A DNA stretch of 64,000 nt, from positions 3,720,001-3,784,000 of the forward strand of contig NZ_CP021874.1 in assembly GCF_002197645.1 (NCBI RefSeq), in the 5' to 3' direction. Positions 16,841-24,476 of this stretch are shown here, in pieces. The notes beneath the pieces are model-generated. The model did no database searches. It was not told the DNA's origin and was given only the letters and a program-made list of their open reading frames with translations. This DNA comes from Enterococcus wangshanyuanii (GTDB lineage: Bacteria > Bacillota > Bacilli > Lactobacillales > Enterococcaceae). The position numbers were made by a program, and so were the translations under genes. Numbering within the stretch: the stretch's first letter is position 1; the number at the start of each line of letters is the position of its first letter.

Positions 16841-17365
16841 ATGAAAAATGAAAAAAGTGTTGTAAGTTTATTGTTGGTTTTGGTATGTGGGTGGATAAGT
16901 AATACTGCCTACGCAGTTACAAATGATCCTGTAGCAAATATTGAAAAAAAGATTTTAACAGAATTAGAAAAATCAAGTGATGAGAGTACTACATTTGAAA
17001 ATGTTGATATTGATTTGAAAGAAAGTGAGCTTACTATTAATGCGATTAAGCAAATTGATGATGACATTGAAAAGATAGAGATCAAGCAGGAATTTCAAGA
17101 AGAGTTGATTAGTTCAGATGGTTTACAAATAACCGAGTCCAATGAAGAAGGAACGAAAGAATTTAGCATTTACTTTGGAACGTTAGAACAAAAGAACGAG
17201 TTGGATAAGGCGATAGCAGAAGAAAAAATAATAATGAGCGACATTGAATCTGGGAAATATTCAGAAGAAATCCAAAAGATTGAATTACCAACAAAAAAAT
17301 ATTTGAAAATGAAAAAAATCATGTCACATCAGAAGAACAACTTGCTGAAACACCAATTGTTGTGA
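16841..17365 (+). CDS. SAR2788-like putative secreted toxin, N-terminal part (frame broken)
   Basis: A 174-codon frame with a Sec signal peptide (VVSLLLVLVCGWISNTAYA) followed by an acidic repeat-like region (FENVDIDLKESELTINAIKQ). It ends out of frame after two A7 runs (17293-17299 and 17312-17318). A -1 shift at either joins it smoothly to the following frame, giving a protein of about 334 residues. The start is also odd: AAGGAG directly abuts the ATG at 16841, while a well-spaced ATG at 16848 reads MKKVL then stops. One extra A there would give a classic MKK start. This looks like a toxin gene silenced by, or phase-variable through, homopolymer changes. Sequencing error cannot be excluded. 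Confidence 0.6.
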   Translation: MKNEKSVVSLLLVLVCGWISNTAYAVTNDPVANIEKKILTELEKSSDESTTFENVDIDLKESELTINAIKQIDDDIEKIEIKQEFQEELISSDGLQITESNEEGTKEFSIYFGTLEQKNELDKAIAEEKIIMSDIESGKYSEEIQKIELPTKKYLKMKKIMSHQKNNLLKHQLL

Positions 17366-17844
17366 CCGATGCACAAACTCAAGAAAAGAAAGAAATTGCC
17401 CCGGAGGATGGAATAGCATCGGGGTTTGCAATAGGACCTGGTATTCGAATAGCCGTACCAGTTGCTCGACAATTAATCAAAATATTTTTTGCAGCTATAG
17501 TAGGGGGACTGTTAGGCTTAGCATTGACCATTTTTTCTGTGAACTCAAATTATAGACAATTCTATGATCATTATAGAGCAGTGAGAACAGGGAGAGTTGG
17601 TATTGTGGTTTATTCTGGAATGAATCTGAACACATCAGTAACTTTTATGAAATTGAATGGAGATTTATGGTCTACTAGTTCAACAGATGCATTTAAGGTA
17701 GCCAGATTAGCTGGTGGATTAAGAGGAGGGAAATTTCAGCAGCCTATATTAGAAAAAAAGATAAACCCAGGTAATTTTCCACACTATCATACTTGGAATA
17801 GAAAAGGAGGTCATTCATTCTTTGGAGTCGCAGCAAGAGGTTAG
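17362..17844 (+). CDS. SAR2788-like putative secreted toxin, C-terminal toxin domain (frame broken)
   Basis: A 160-codon frame from GTG 17362. In the same frame upstream the codons read NHVTSEEQLAETPIVV, continuing the N-terminal piece. A hydrophobic helix (about 37-59, IKIFFAAIVGGLLGLALTIF) precedes a basic C-terminal domain with SGMNLNTSVTF, ARLAGGLRGGK and the end HYHTWNRKGGHSFFG. This ending is what I recall of the SAR2788 family of putative toxins. The codons for KGG contain the AAGGAGG that serves as ribosome site for the next gene, which starts inside this one. Toxicity is inferred from the family and the immunity-like neighbours. Confidence 0.6.
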   Translation: MTDAQTQEKKEIAPEDGIASGFAIGPGIRIAVPVARQLIKIFFAAIVGGLLGLALTIFSVNSNYRQFYDHYRAVRTGRVGIVVYSGMNLNTSVTFMKLNGDLWSTSSTDAFKVARLAGGLRGGKFQQPILEKKINPGNFPHYHTWNRKGGHSFFGVAARG

Positions 17845-18322
17845 AGCCCAGTATAATTATGAACAAGATATTAGTGACGATGTATATGAAAAAATACTAT
17901 TTATGACAATAAAAGCTGGATGTAACTATTTTGAATTTACGATTCGTCACGACATTGATTTTATGGAAGACTACTCGTACTCATACAATCCACAAACATA
18001 CCAGCTGTTGGATGAATTGTCTGAATTTTTAGTAAAGGTAGAAAAAACAAATAGATGGGCAACATCACTTGTAATAAGCTATGGGATCGTTGCCGATGTC
18101 TATAGGTATAAACTGAATCAAGCTTCATTAGCAATAGTGTTACGCTATTCAAAGAAAATAAGTGATTGGTGTGGGCCGACATTACCAGAGGATATTGCTT
18201 TTTTCGAAGGTGAAAAAATGTGGATGGGTACAGTTGGTCATGAAGTTGAGAGTGTTTGGCATTTGACAGAATCTGAATATCAGGAAATTTATTCCCTAGG
18301 AATTGATCCTTGGAAGAGCTAG
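17822..18322 (+). CDS. putative immunity protein 1 of the SAR2788-like toxin
   Basis: 166 residues, acidic, cytoplasmic, no membrane segment. It starts at TTG 17822 inside the toxin gene, overlapping it by 23 bp; its Shine-Dalgarno (17804-17810) lies in the toxin's KGG codons, 11 bases upstream. Core motifs: NYFEFTIRHDIDF, DYSYSYNPQTYQLLDELSEF, DWCGPTLPEDIAFF, MWMGTVGHE. A close paralogue follows. An overlapping small acidic protein directly behind a basic toxin is the usual arrangement of polymorphic-toxin immunity. No named immunity family is recognised. Confidence 0.65.
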   Translation: MESQQEVRAQYNYEQDISDDVYEKILFMTIKAGCNYFEFTIRHDIDFMEDYSYSYNPQTYQLLDELSEFLVKVEKTNRWATSLVISYGIVADVYRYKLNQASLAIVLRYSKKISDWCGPTLPEDIAFFEGEKMWMGTVGHEVESVWHLTESEYQEIYSLGIDPWKS

Positions 18323-18337
18323 AATGCTTTGTAAAAA

Positions 18338-18430
18338 AGTAGTCGTATTAGCTAGTGGATTAAGGAGGAAAGTTTCATACTTGGAACAGAAAAGGAGGTC
18401 ATTCATTTTATGGAGTTGCTTCGAGAATTT
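18338..18430 (+). pseudogene. remnant of a second toxin gene 3' end
   Basis: This stretch repeats the toxin 3' end (17695-17840) with about 50 bp deleted: TTAGCTAGTGGATTAAGGAG matches TTAGCTGGTGGATTAAGAGG, then it jumps to TACTTGGAACAGAAAAGGAG, matching TACTTGGAATAGAAAAGGAG. It still reads KGGHSFYGVASRI then stop. It supplies the ribosome site for the second immunity gene, which probably explains why this fragment was kept. Confidence 0.75.
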
Positions 18431-18910
18431 AGAAATCATTATAGTTACGAACAAGAACTGACCGAGCAACAGTATGAAGCTGTTTTACAAATGGCATTGA
18501 AAACAGATTGTGATTACTTTGAATTTACGATTCGACACGATATTGATTTTAAAGAAGACTATTCATATTCATATAATCCTCAAACCTATCAATTACTCGA
18601 TGAGCTATCTGAATTTTTAGTAGAAGTAGAAAAAACGAACAGATGGGGCACCTCGATTGTCATACGTTATGAACTTGTTGCAGATGTTTATAGATTCAAA
18701 TTGAATAGTGCTTCTTTAGAGATATTATTAAAGTATTCAAGTAAAATAAATGACTGGTGTGGGCCAACTTTACCAGAGGACATTGCCTTTTTTAGAGGAA
18801 AAAATATGTGGATGGGAACTGTTGGACATGAAACTATGATTTTTTGGCATTTAACGGATGCAGAATATGAGGAAATTACTTCTTTTGGGATCGATCTTTG
18901 GAAAGATTGA
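18410..18910 (+). CDS. putative immunity protein 2 (paralogue)
   Basis: 166 residues, clearly homologous along its whole length to the protein at 17822-18322. It shares YFEFTIRHDIDF, DYSYSYNPQTYQLLDELSEF, DWCGPTLPEDIAFF and MWMGTVGHE, with changes mainly at the ends and in RYELVADVYRFKLNSASLEI. It starts with ATG 18410, at the position equal to the TTG of copy 1, inside the toxin remnant. It is probably an immunity gene for a related toxin variant whose own toxin was deleted, an orphan immunity. A good terminator follows at 18975. Confidence 0.65.
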   Translation: MELLREFRNHYSYEQELTEQQYEAVLQMALKTDCDYFEFTIRHDIDFKEDYSYSYNPQTYQLLDELSEFLVEVEKTNRWGTSIVIRYELVADVYRFKLNSASLEILLKYSSKINDWCGPTLPEDIAFFRGKNMWMGTVGHETMIFWHLTDAEYEEITSFGIDLWKD

Positions 18911-18974
18911 AACATCTTCTTGAGAATCTGAAAAGGGTTGTCGTATTAAACATTGAATAGCTTAAAATTATTTT

Positions 18975-19010
18975 GACTGAGAAAATTTCCATTGTTTTTC
19001 TCAGTCTTTT
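18975..19010 (+). terminator. terminator of the toxin-immunity operon
   Basis: GACTGAGAAAA pairs with TTTTCTCAGTC and is followed by TTTTCT. Confidence 0.85.
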
Positions 19011-19078
19011 CTAGACTAAAATTGTCATGTTGATTATGATTTTTATCGTCATTAACAGCTTGCTAGTTGGACTGTTCA

Positions 19079-19127
19079 AACTGTAGACAAACTCCTAAAT
19101 TTGGAGTGTTGTTTGCAGTTTTTTTTA
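19079..19127 (+). terminator. terminator-like hairpin
   Basis: AACTG..GACAAACTCC pairs with GGAGTGTTGTTT..CAGTT and is followed by eight T. No gene ends just before it, so it may end an unrecognised short RNA starting near 19020. Confidence 0.6.
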
Positions 19128-19222
19128 TACTAGTCATATAAACTATTTTGGGAGTGAGTCTAGTGATGGAAAAGCAATCTGTTTACTGATGCAATCGTGC
19201 CAAATAGAAATAAAATCGCGCG

Positions 19223-19251
19223 TTTAAAAGTTCAAATTAGTATGATATAAT
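19223..19251 (+). promoter_or_regulatory. promoter of the type I toxin mRNA
   Basis: TTTAAA (19223-19228), 17 bp, TATAAT (19246-19251). The predicted start near 19258 leaves only about 11 bases before the first leader ATG. Confidence 0.6.
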
Positions 19252-19268
19252 TAACTTATAGAAAAGTT

Positions 19269-19366
19269 ATGACGGTGGCTACTTCTGAAAGGTGGTGGTG
19301 CTTATGAATGTAAGTACTGAAATCTATGGAAGGAGGATGCCTTTTGTCCGCATTAGACACAATTAA
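19269..19366 (+). other. two coupled leader frames upstream of the type I toxin
   Basis: A 12-codon frame (19269-19307, MTVATSERWWCL) overlaps by ATGA a 20-codon frame (19304-19366, from MNVSTEIYGRRM). The second runs over the toxin ribosome site and start codon in another frame. Translation of the leaders could control access to the toxin start. Whether the peptides matter is unknown. Confidence 0.45.
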
Positions 19367-19448
19367 ATTGATATTAAGCTTTGGGATGTTTACCATTGCT
19401 TTGATCCGTTTAGTTGTAGAAATGCATAAAAACGACAAAAAGAAATAA
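19344..19448 (+). CDS. putative holin-like type I toxin
   Basis: A 34-residue membrane peptide from TTG 19344, with GGAAGGAGG eight bases upstream. It starts SALDTIKLILSFGMFTIALI, a single membrane helix, and ends in the basic tail EMHKNDKKK. It fits the small 'putative holin-like toxin' family, related to TxpA/BsrG-type type I toxins that damage the cell membrane and are held down by an antisense RNA. The terminator overlaps the stop codon. A convergent minus-strand promoter at 19566-19594 could supply the antitoxin RNA. Confidence 0.82.
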   Translation: MSALDTIKLILSFGMFTIALIRLVVEMHKNDKKK

Positions 19449-19559
19449 CCAGTCATCAACTTTAGCAAGTTAACTGGTTATTTTTTTAATAAAAAACTTT
19501 GCTACCGTCTTAAACGGTTCTATATAAGAGAGGTATGTTCGAGCATATCTCTCTTACTC
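19430..19559 (-). ncRNA. candidate antisense antitoxin RNA (RatA-like)
   Basis: On the minus strand, TTCAAG (19594-19589), 17 bp, TATAAT (19571-19566) predicts a start near 19559. The RNA would carry AGAGAGATATG-ctcgaa-CATACCTCTCT, then ACCGTTTAAGACGGT, and reach the toxin 3' end and terminator, where it can pair with the toxin mRNA. Its 3' end is not certain. Confidence 0.6.
19445..19488 (+). terminator. type I toxin terminator
   Basis: ATAACCAGT..AACTT-tagc-AAGTT..ACTGGTTAT, then seven T. It overlaps the toxin stop codon. Confidence 0.88.
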
Positions 19560-19662
19560 AATTTAATTATAGCATAGTATAAATGAGACTTGAAGTATTC
19601 TTCTCGTTTATTTTTTATATAACAATGGCACGTCTTACTTTTTACACAAAAGGAGCAGACAA

Positions 19663-20286
19663 ATGAAAAAAGTGATTTTACTGCTTATGTTTGTATCGGT
19701 TTTACTCGTTGGTTGCAACAGTAAACAATACCCAGCCGTGATAGAAGCCAATGGTCAACTGAATGAAAATAAAATCAACTATAACAAATTAGTAAAAACG
19801 ATCGATCAGTCAAATTTTAATCAAGTAAGAGAGACCATCTACAAAATGAAACAGCGTTACCCGAATGACTATATGTTAAACAGAATATCAAACCAAGTAG
19901 AACACTATTTAAGTGCAGACTACAATTTTCATTACAATAGAGACTGGGAAGCAACATTAAAGGATTTAGATATTGTTGAGGAAAACGTTGGGTCAAAAAC
20001 ATTAATAAAAGATGCAAAAGAACTCAGAAAACAAATCGATGTTACTAAAAAGACGTATGACGGTCATTCAACAGAACGTGAACGAATGTTTCAAGCTGGA
20101 GCAACGCCAGAGAATATTGACAAAGTATCAGATCAAGAAGTAAACAACATTCAAAAATTATCCAAAAACAAAGGGCAACCAGAGCCGCACAAAGGAGAAT
20201 ATCTTTTTATCCAAACAATGGCGGAAGAACATCCCGAATTGAACATGTCTATTAAAAAATATGAGGAATATTGGGGTAAGGAGTAA
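19663..20286 (+). CDS. lipoprotein of unknown function
   Basis: 207 residues. The signal peptide KKVILLLMFVSVLLVGC ends in a lipobox (LVGC, Cys18), so it is anchored to the outer face of the membrane. The mature part is helical and charged, with repeated Glu/Lys/Asn-rich segments (LNENKINYNKLVKTIDQ, TLKDLDIVEENVG). I recognise no domain. AAAGGAGCAG precedes the ATG. It is monocistronic, with a terminator at 20353. Confidence 0.75.
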   Translation: MKKVILLLMFVSVLLVGCNSKQYPAVIEANGQLNENKINYNKLVKTIDQSNFNQVRETIYKMKQRYPNDYMLNRISNQVEHYLSADYNFHYNRDWEATLKDLDIVEENVGSKTLIKDAKELRKQIDVTKKTYDGHSTERERMFQAGATPENIDKVSDQEVNNIQKLSKNKGQPEPHKGEYLFIQTMAEEHPELNMSIKKYEEYWGKE

Positions 20287-20640
20287 TGAGGCAATTAGAA
20301 AGTTAAGAAGTTATTTCAAATAGAAGGATGCCGCGCAAATACGAATGATTAAACAAAAACACCAATTTTGAGGAGAATTGGTGTTTTTGTTTATATAGAA
20401 TGAAAAGGTTAGATATTGATAAAGGAATATTGAAATAATCAATGTTTCCTCCAATTTGAAATTTGCTGGAATTGTTAAAACAATCGCTATAATTTTAAAT
20501 AATTCTATATAGCAAACCGATCTAAACATATCTCTACACAAAAATCTTTCTAAAAATAACCCCCCCAAGCAAATTTATCACGGTTTTCCAACACAAACCT
20601 GTATAATAAAAAACAGCAAGCAATCGAAAGGAGAGCAGTA
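20287..20640 (+). promoter_or_regulatory. intergenic region: terminator and amidase promoter
   Basis: A terminator at 20353-20392 ends the lipoprotein gene. After about 200 bp of AT-rich sequence with a C7 run (near 20560), a TATAAT box (20602-20607) precedes the amidase; no clear -35 is seen. A GAAAGGAGAG ribosome site follows. Confidence 0.5.
20353..20392 (+). terminator. lipoprotein gene terminator
   Basis: AACAAAAACACCAATT pairs with AATTGGTGTTTTTGTT around TTGAGGAG. Near-symmetrical, so possibly active on both strands. Confidence 0.85.
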
Positions 20641-22101
20641 ATGAAAGATGGTTTATACTACGCAAAACAATTCCGAGAAAAAAAGTTAAGTGTCACCGAA
20701 TGGATAAATGAGCGGGATCAGCAAGTAAAGAAGCTTAATCCTGAGCTAAACGCTTTCGTCGACTGGGATGCTGAAGCTGCCAAAAAACAATTTGAAACGA
20801 CACAAATAGCTGATGGTCCTTTTTCCGGTCTCCCGATTCCGTTGAAAATGTTAGGGCAAGACAAAGCAGGCATGAAATCGACTTCGGGATCTCGTCTATT
20901 CAAGAATCATCGTGCATCGACAACGGATAATTTTGTTCAAGGGTTAGAACGTTTAGGTTTTATTCCGTTAGGAAAAACCAATGCGCCTGAGTTTGGGTTT
21001 AAGAATATTTCTGATCCGATGATTTATGGTTCAGCGAGAAATCCGTGGAATTTGATTTATTCTCCTGGCGGTTCTAGCGGTGGTGCGGCCGCTGCTGTGG
21101 CAAGCGGGTTGTTTCCAATTGCTGGAGCTAGTGATGGCGGCGGTTCGATCCGGATTCCTGCTTCGTTTAGTGGGTTGATCGGTTTAAAGCCGACAAGAGG
21201 AACGATGCCAGTTGGTCCCAATGGCTGGCGGGGATGGCAAGGGGCTTCGATCGATTTTGCCTTGACTGTTTCGATGAGAGATACGGAGACGCTTTTTTAT
21301 CATTTACGAGGGACAGAAAAAGCAGCACCGTATCAAGCGCCGAAGGCAGAGTGGTCTCACCAAACGGCAGCAAATAAGAAACGTTTGAAAATTGCCTTTT
21401 TGACTGAATCACCGGTTGGTACGCCTGTTTCATCAGAAGCTGTCAAAGCAGTGCGTAAGGCGGTTGCTTTTTTAGAACAGCAAGGGCATGAAGTGACCGA
21501 AATTTCGTATCCAGTCAATGGACGGCAATTGATCGACAGTTATTACGCAATGAACGGTGCAGAGACCGCGGCAATGTTTAGCGGTATTCAGGAAGCAATT
21601 CAACGTCCATTAACGATTTCTGATATGGAACTGATGACGTGGGGAATCTACCAATACGGACGACAATTGCCTGCAAGCGAGTATGTTCAGTCACTGCAAT
21701 TATGGGATCAGGCTGCCTATAAAATGGAGCAATTATTTGAAGAATATGATTTGTTTTTAACACCAACGGCAGCAGATATTGCACCAAAAATCGATGCAGA
21801 GCTGCAAAGTGATCAGATTCGCCAAGACTTAGCTCAGGCAGAATCTTTATCAGTAAAACAGTTACAGAGGTTGATCTATGAGATGTTTGAAAAGAGTTTG
21901 ACGATCACGCCTTTTACTCAGCTGGCAAATTTAACTGGACAGCCGGCGATCAGTTTACCTACCCATATCGCTGATTCTGGTTTACCGCTGGGGATTCAGT
22001 TTATGGCTTCAAAAGGCAGAGAGGATCTACTTTTCCAAGTAGGAAAACTTTTTGAGCAGGAACAGCAGTTTTTATTACCTAAATTTTATCGTGAATCATA
22101 G
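20641..22101 (+). CDS. amidase signature (AS) family hydrolase
   Basis: 486 residues, a full-length AS enzyme with the Ser-cisSer-Lys triad: Lys in PIPLKMLGQDKAG, then SPGGSSGGAAAAVASG and ASDGGGSIRIPASFSGLIGL. It hydrolyses an amide bond, but the substrate of AS enzymes cannot be read from sequence. It differs from GatA later in the window. It sits 9 bp before an amino-acid-type ABC binding lipoprotein and permease, which suggests it acts in the cytoplasm on an imported amide or amino-acid derivative. Confidence 0.9.
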   Translation: MKDGLYYAKQFREKKLSVTEWINERDQQVKKLNPELNAFVDWDAEAAKKQFETTQIADGPFSGLPIPLKMLGQDKAGMKSTSGSRLFKNHRASTTDNFVQGLERLGFIPLGKTNAPEFGFKNISDPMIYGSARNPWNLIYSPGGSSGGAAAAVASGLFPIAGASDGGGSIRIPASFSGLIGLKPTRGTMPVGPNGWRGWQGASIDFALTVSMRDTETLFYHLRGTEKAAPYQAPKAEWSHQTAANKKRLKIAFLTESPVGTPVSSEAVKAVRKAVAFLEQQGHEVTEISYPVNGRQLIDSYYAMNGAETAAMFSGIQEAIQRPLTISDMELMTWGIYQYGRQLPASEYVQSLQLWDQAAYKMEQLFEEYDLFLTPTAADIAPKIDAELQSDQIRQDLAQAESLSVKQLQRLIYEMFEKSLTITPFTQLANLTGQPAISLPTHIADSGLPLGIQFMASKGREDLLFQVGKLFEQEQQFLLPKFYRES

Positions 22102-22110
22102 GAGGTTCTA

Positions 22111-22956
22111 ATGAAAAAGATTATTACTAGTTTAAGTGTGATGGGCTTATTGTTTGTTTTAGCAGCGTGTGGGGGATCGAAAGAATCATCTTCAGGTAAA
22201 GATCAAAGTTGGGAAAAGGTAGAAGAAGCGAAGAAGCTAACCGTCGCGACATCTGGTACCTTGTTTCCTTCGTCTTACTACAACGATCAAAATGAATTGA
22301 CTGGCTACGATGTGGATGTGATCAAGGAAGTGGCTAAACGGTTGGATTTGAAGGTTGAATTTAAAGAGTACAATGTGGATGGACAGATCACATCTGTGGC
22401 AAAAGGAGAGTCAGATCTAGCGGCAAATGATTTTAGCTTGACGGGAGAAAGAAAAGATAAGTTCAGGTTATCTTCGCCGATCAAGTACTCTTTTGACAGC
22501 ATGATCGTGCGGAAAAGTGATGATTCAGGTATCGCTTCTCTAGAAGATTTAAAAGGCAAAAAAGCAGCAGGTGAGCCAAATACAAATTATATGAAAATTG
22601 CAGAGAAATATGGTGCAAAACTAGTAACATATGATAATGCCACGAATGATCAATATTTGACAGATGTTGCCAATGGCCGGACAGATGTGATCTTGAATGA
22701 TTATTACCTGCAAAAAATGTCTGTTGGGGCACTGCCGGACATTCCAGTGAAAATTTTAGAGGGTGTCTATTTCAATGCTAACTCAACAGGATTTTTAATG
22801 AAAAAAGATAGTGTAGCACTTAGTGAAAAGATCAATGAAACGCTAAAAGAAATGGCGAGTGACGGCACGTTGAAAAAAATCTCTGAAACGTATTTCCAAA
22901 CGGATGTTTCAGTAGAGCCAAAGGAAAAGGTTGAAGAAAGTGTTTCGATGGAGTAA
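22111..22956 (+). CDS. amino-acid ABC transporter substrate-binding lipoprotein
   Basis: 281 residues. Signal peptide with lipobox LAACGG, then a type II periplasmic-binding fold of the polar amino-acid family: KKLTVATSGTLFPSSYYN, LTGYDVDVIKEVAKRL, the mid-protein GKKAAGEPNTNY, and GRTDVILNDYY. AGGAGG precedes the ATG. The permease starts immediately after its stop (TAAATG). The ligand is unknown; the linked amidase suggests an amino-acid amide or similar. Confidence 0.92.
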   Translation: MKKIITSLSVMGLLFVLAACGGSKESSSGKDQSWEKVEEAKKLTVATSGTLFPSSYYNDQNELTGYDVDVIKEVAKRLDLKVEFKEYNVDGQITSVAKGESDLAANDFSLTGERKDKFRLSSPIKYSFDSMIVRKSDDSGIASLEDLKGKKAAGEPNTNYMKIAEKYGAKLVTYDNATNDQYLTDVANGRTDVILNDYYLQKMSVGALPDIPVKILEGVYFNANSTGFLMKKDSVALSEKINETLKEMASDGTLKKISETYFQTDVSVEPKEKVEESVSME

Positions 22957-23637
22957 ATGTATATTCCAATGATCGATCTTCGTTTAATGGTTGACTCCAT
23001 ACCATTTTTACTGACAGGATTACCTTACACCATTGGCATCAGCGTGTTGACTTTTTTGATTGGAAATATGTTAGGTATCATATTGACGATGCTCGGCATG
23101 TTGCCGTCAAAAATCGTAAAAGGGTTTGTTCGTTTTTATATTTCCTTTTTGCGTGGTGTGCCGGGGCTGGTTTTGCTTTTCCTTCTGTATTTTGGTTTAC
23201 CGTATCAGTTAAATGCATTGACTGCGGCGTGTATTTGCTTTAGTTTGACCAGCAGTGCTTTTATTGCTGAGATTTATCGCGGATCGATTGCTGGTGTGGA
23301 TGCTGGACAATGGGATGCGGCGTATGCGTTAGGCTTACCTTTTAGACGAGTGATGCGTAAAATTATTTTACCGCAAGCGTTTCGAATCTCTATTCCGGCT
23401 TTAGGGAATGTGGCGATGGATTTATTAAAAGGCACTTCGCTGGCGGCGATGATCACGATTCCGGATATTTTCCAAAAGGCTAAAATCGTTGGTGGTAGGA
23501 CATTTGATTATATGTCGATGTATATTTTAGTGGCTGTGATGTATTGGTTACTGTGTATTGGGATCGGCTGGGGACAAAATCGTTTGGAGCAGTATTATGC
23601 AAAGCGGTATGAAGGGAAAAGTAGCATTCGTATATAG
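22957..23637 (+). CDS. amino-acid ABC transporter permease
   Basis: 226 residues, HisMQ-type inner-membrane permease with about five membrane segments. It carries the EAA-like cytoplasmic loop DAAYALGLPFRRVMRKIILP that docks the ATPase. Its ATG directly follows the stop of the binding-protein gene with little ribosome site of its own, so it depends on coupled translation. No ATP-binding subunit lies next to it; the gene that follows is DUF805. It must borrow an ATPase from elsewhere. Confidence 0.92.
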   Translation: MYIPMIDLRLMVDSIPFLLTGLPYTIGISVLTFLIGNMLGIILTMLGMLPSKIVKGFVRFYISFLRGVPGLVLLFLLYFGLPYQLNALTAACICFSLTSSAFIAEIYRGSIAGVDAGQWDAAYALGLPFRRVMRKIILPQAFRISIPALGNVAMDLLKGTSLAAMITIPDIFQKAKIVGGRTFDYMSMYILVAVMYWLLCIGIGWGQNRLEQYYAKRYEGKSSIRI

Positions 23638-23825
23638 TATGTTTAGCCAATGATACAATTATTATAGATAGAATTAGTGATTGTTAAATCATTACTGGGA
23701 AATGACGAATAGTATTTAAGAAACTCAACTCAGTTTACAATGATGACTTTAAAAATAAAAGGATCATTGCGCCGGTAGCCATAAATCTTTTTTTACTCCT
23801 TTTTTCAGAACAGTACAAAAATCTC

Positions 23826-23854
23826 TTGAAAAAATTACTGACACAATGTAAACT
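23826..23854 (+). promoter_or_regulatory. promoter of the DUF805 gene
   Basis: TTGAAA (23826-23831), 17 bp, TAAACT (23849-23854), then AGAAAGGAG before the ATG at 23880. Confidence 0.5.
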
Positions 23855-23879
23855 ATTGTAATGGAGAAAGGAGTAGTTT

Positions 23880-24476
23880 ATGAAAACTATTGAAGAATCT
23901 GGGAAAGTTTCATTTCCCCAAGCGGTAAAAGATTTTTGGAAAGGTTATGCTGATTTTAGAGGGCGTTCAACTCGTGCAGGCTATTGGTGGGCAAATTTAT
24001 GTATTGCTCTTATTTATGTCATTTTATTTATTATTATGAGTATTAATGCTGCCAGCCGATCTTATTATGAGTCATCTGTAAGCCCTGTTTTATTATTTAT
24101 CATTGTCATTTTTTCTCTAGCATTAGTTGTCCCAATGTTGGCATTAACAGTTAGAAGACTAAGAGATGTAGGATTAAAGAGCAAAGCGATACTTGCGCTG
24201 ATGGTCGTTTATTACGGATTATATCTTACCTTTATGTTGAGTTTTTATTCATCATTTTTAAGCTCGATCACAAGTATGCTTTATCAATATTCTGATAGTT
24301 ATTCAGCACCGACTATGATGAGTAACAGCTCACCATTGTTTATTTTCTTGTTTATGACATTAGCAACGTTCGTCTCTGTATGTCCATTTTTACCAACGAA
24401 TATGTTGGCGACTAAAAGCAAGAATCCTATTATAACCTCTATTTTTTCTAGTGCATACGAAAATATCTCAGAATAA
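23880..24476 (+). CDS. DUF805 family membrane protein
   Basis: 198 residues with four or so membrane helices. The start FWKGYADFRGRSTRAGYWWA and the internal VRRLRDVGLKSKAILAL are the signature blocks of DUF805 (YhaH-like). Function of the family is not established. It has its own promoter and terminator, so it is a single-gene unit. Confidence 0.9.
   Translation: MKTIEESGKVSFPQAVKDFWKGYADFRGRSTRAGYWWANLCIALIYVILFIIMSINAASRSYYESSVSPVLLFIIVIFSLALVVPMLALTVRRLRDVGLKSKAILALMVVYYGLYLTFMLSFYSSFLSSITSMLYQYSDSYSAPTMMSNSSPLFIFLFMTLATFVSVCPFLPTNMLATKSKNPIITSIFSSAYENISE

Larger units (their letters stand above)
18911..19343 (+). other. intergenic region before the type I toxin locus
   Basis: Holds a terminator for the toxin-immunity operon (18975-19010), a second terminator-like hairpin (19079-19127), the type I toxin promoter (19223-19251) and two tiny leader frames (19269-19366). 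GTTGTCGTATTA at about 18936 resembles AGTAGTCGTATTAG before the second immunity gene and may be a further trace of the duplicated unit. Confidence 0.5.
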
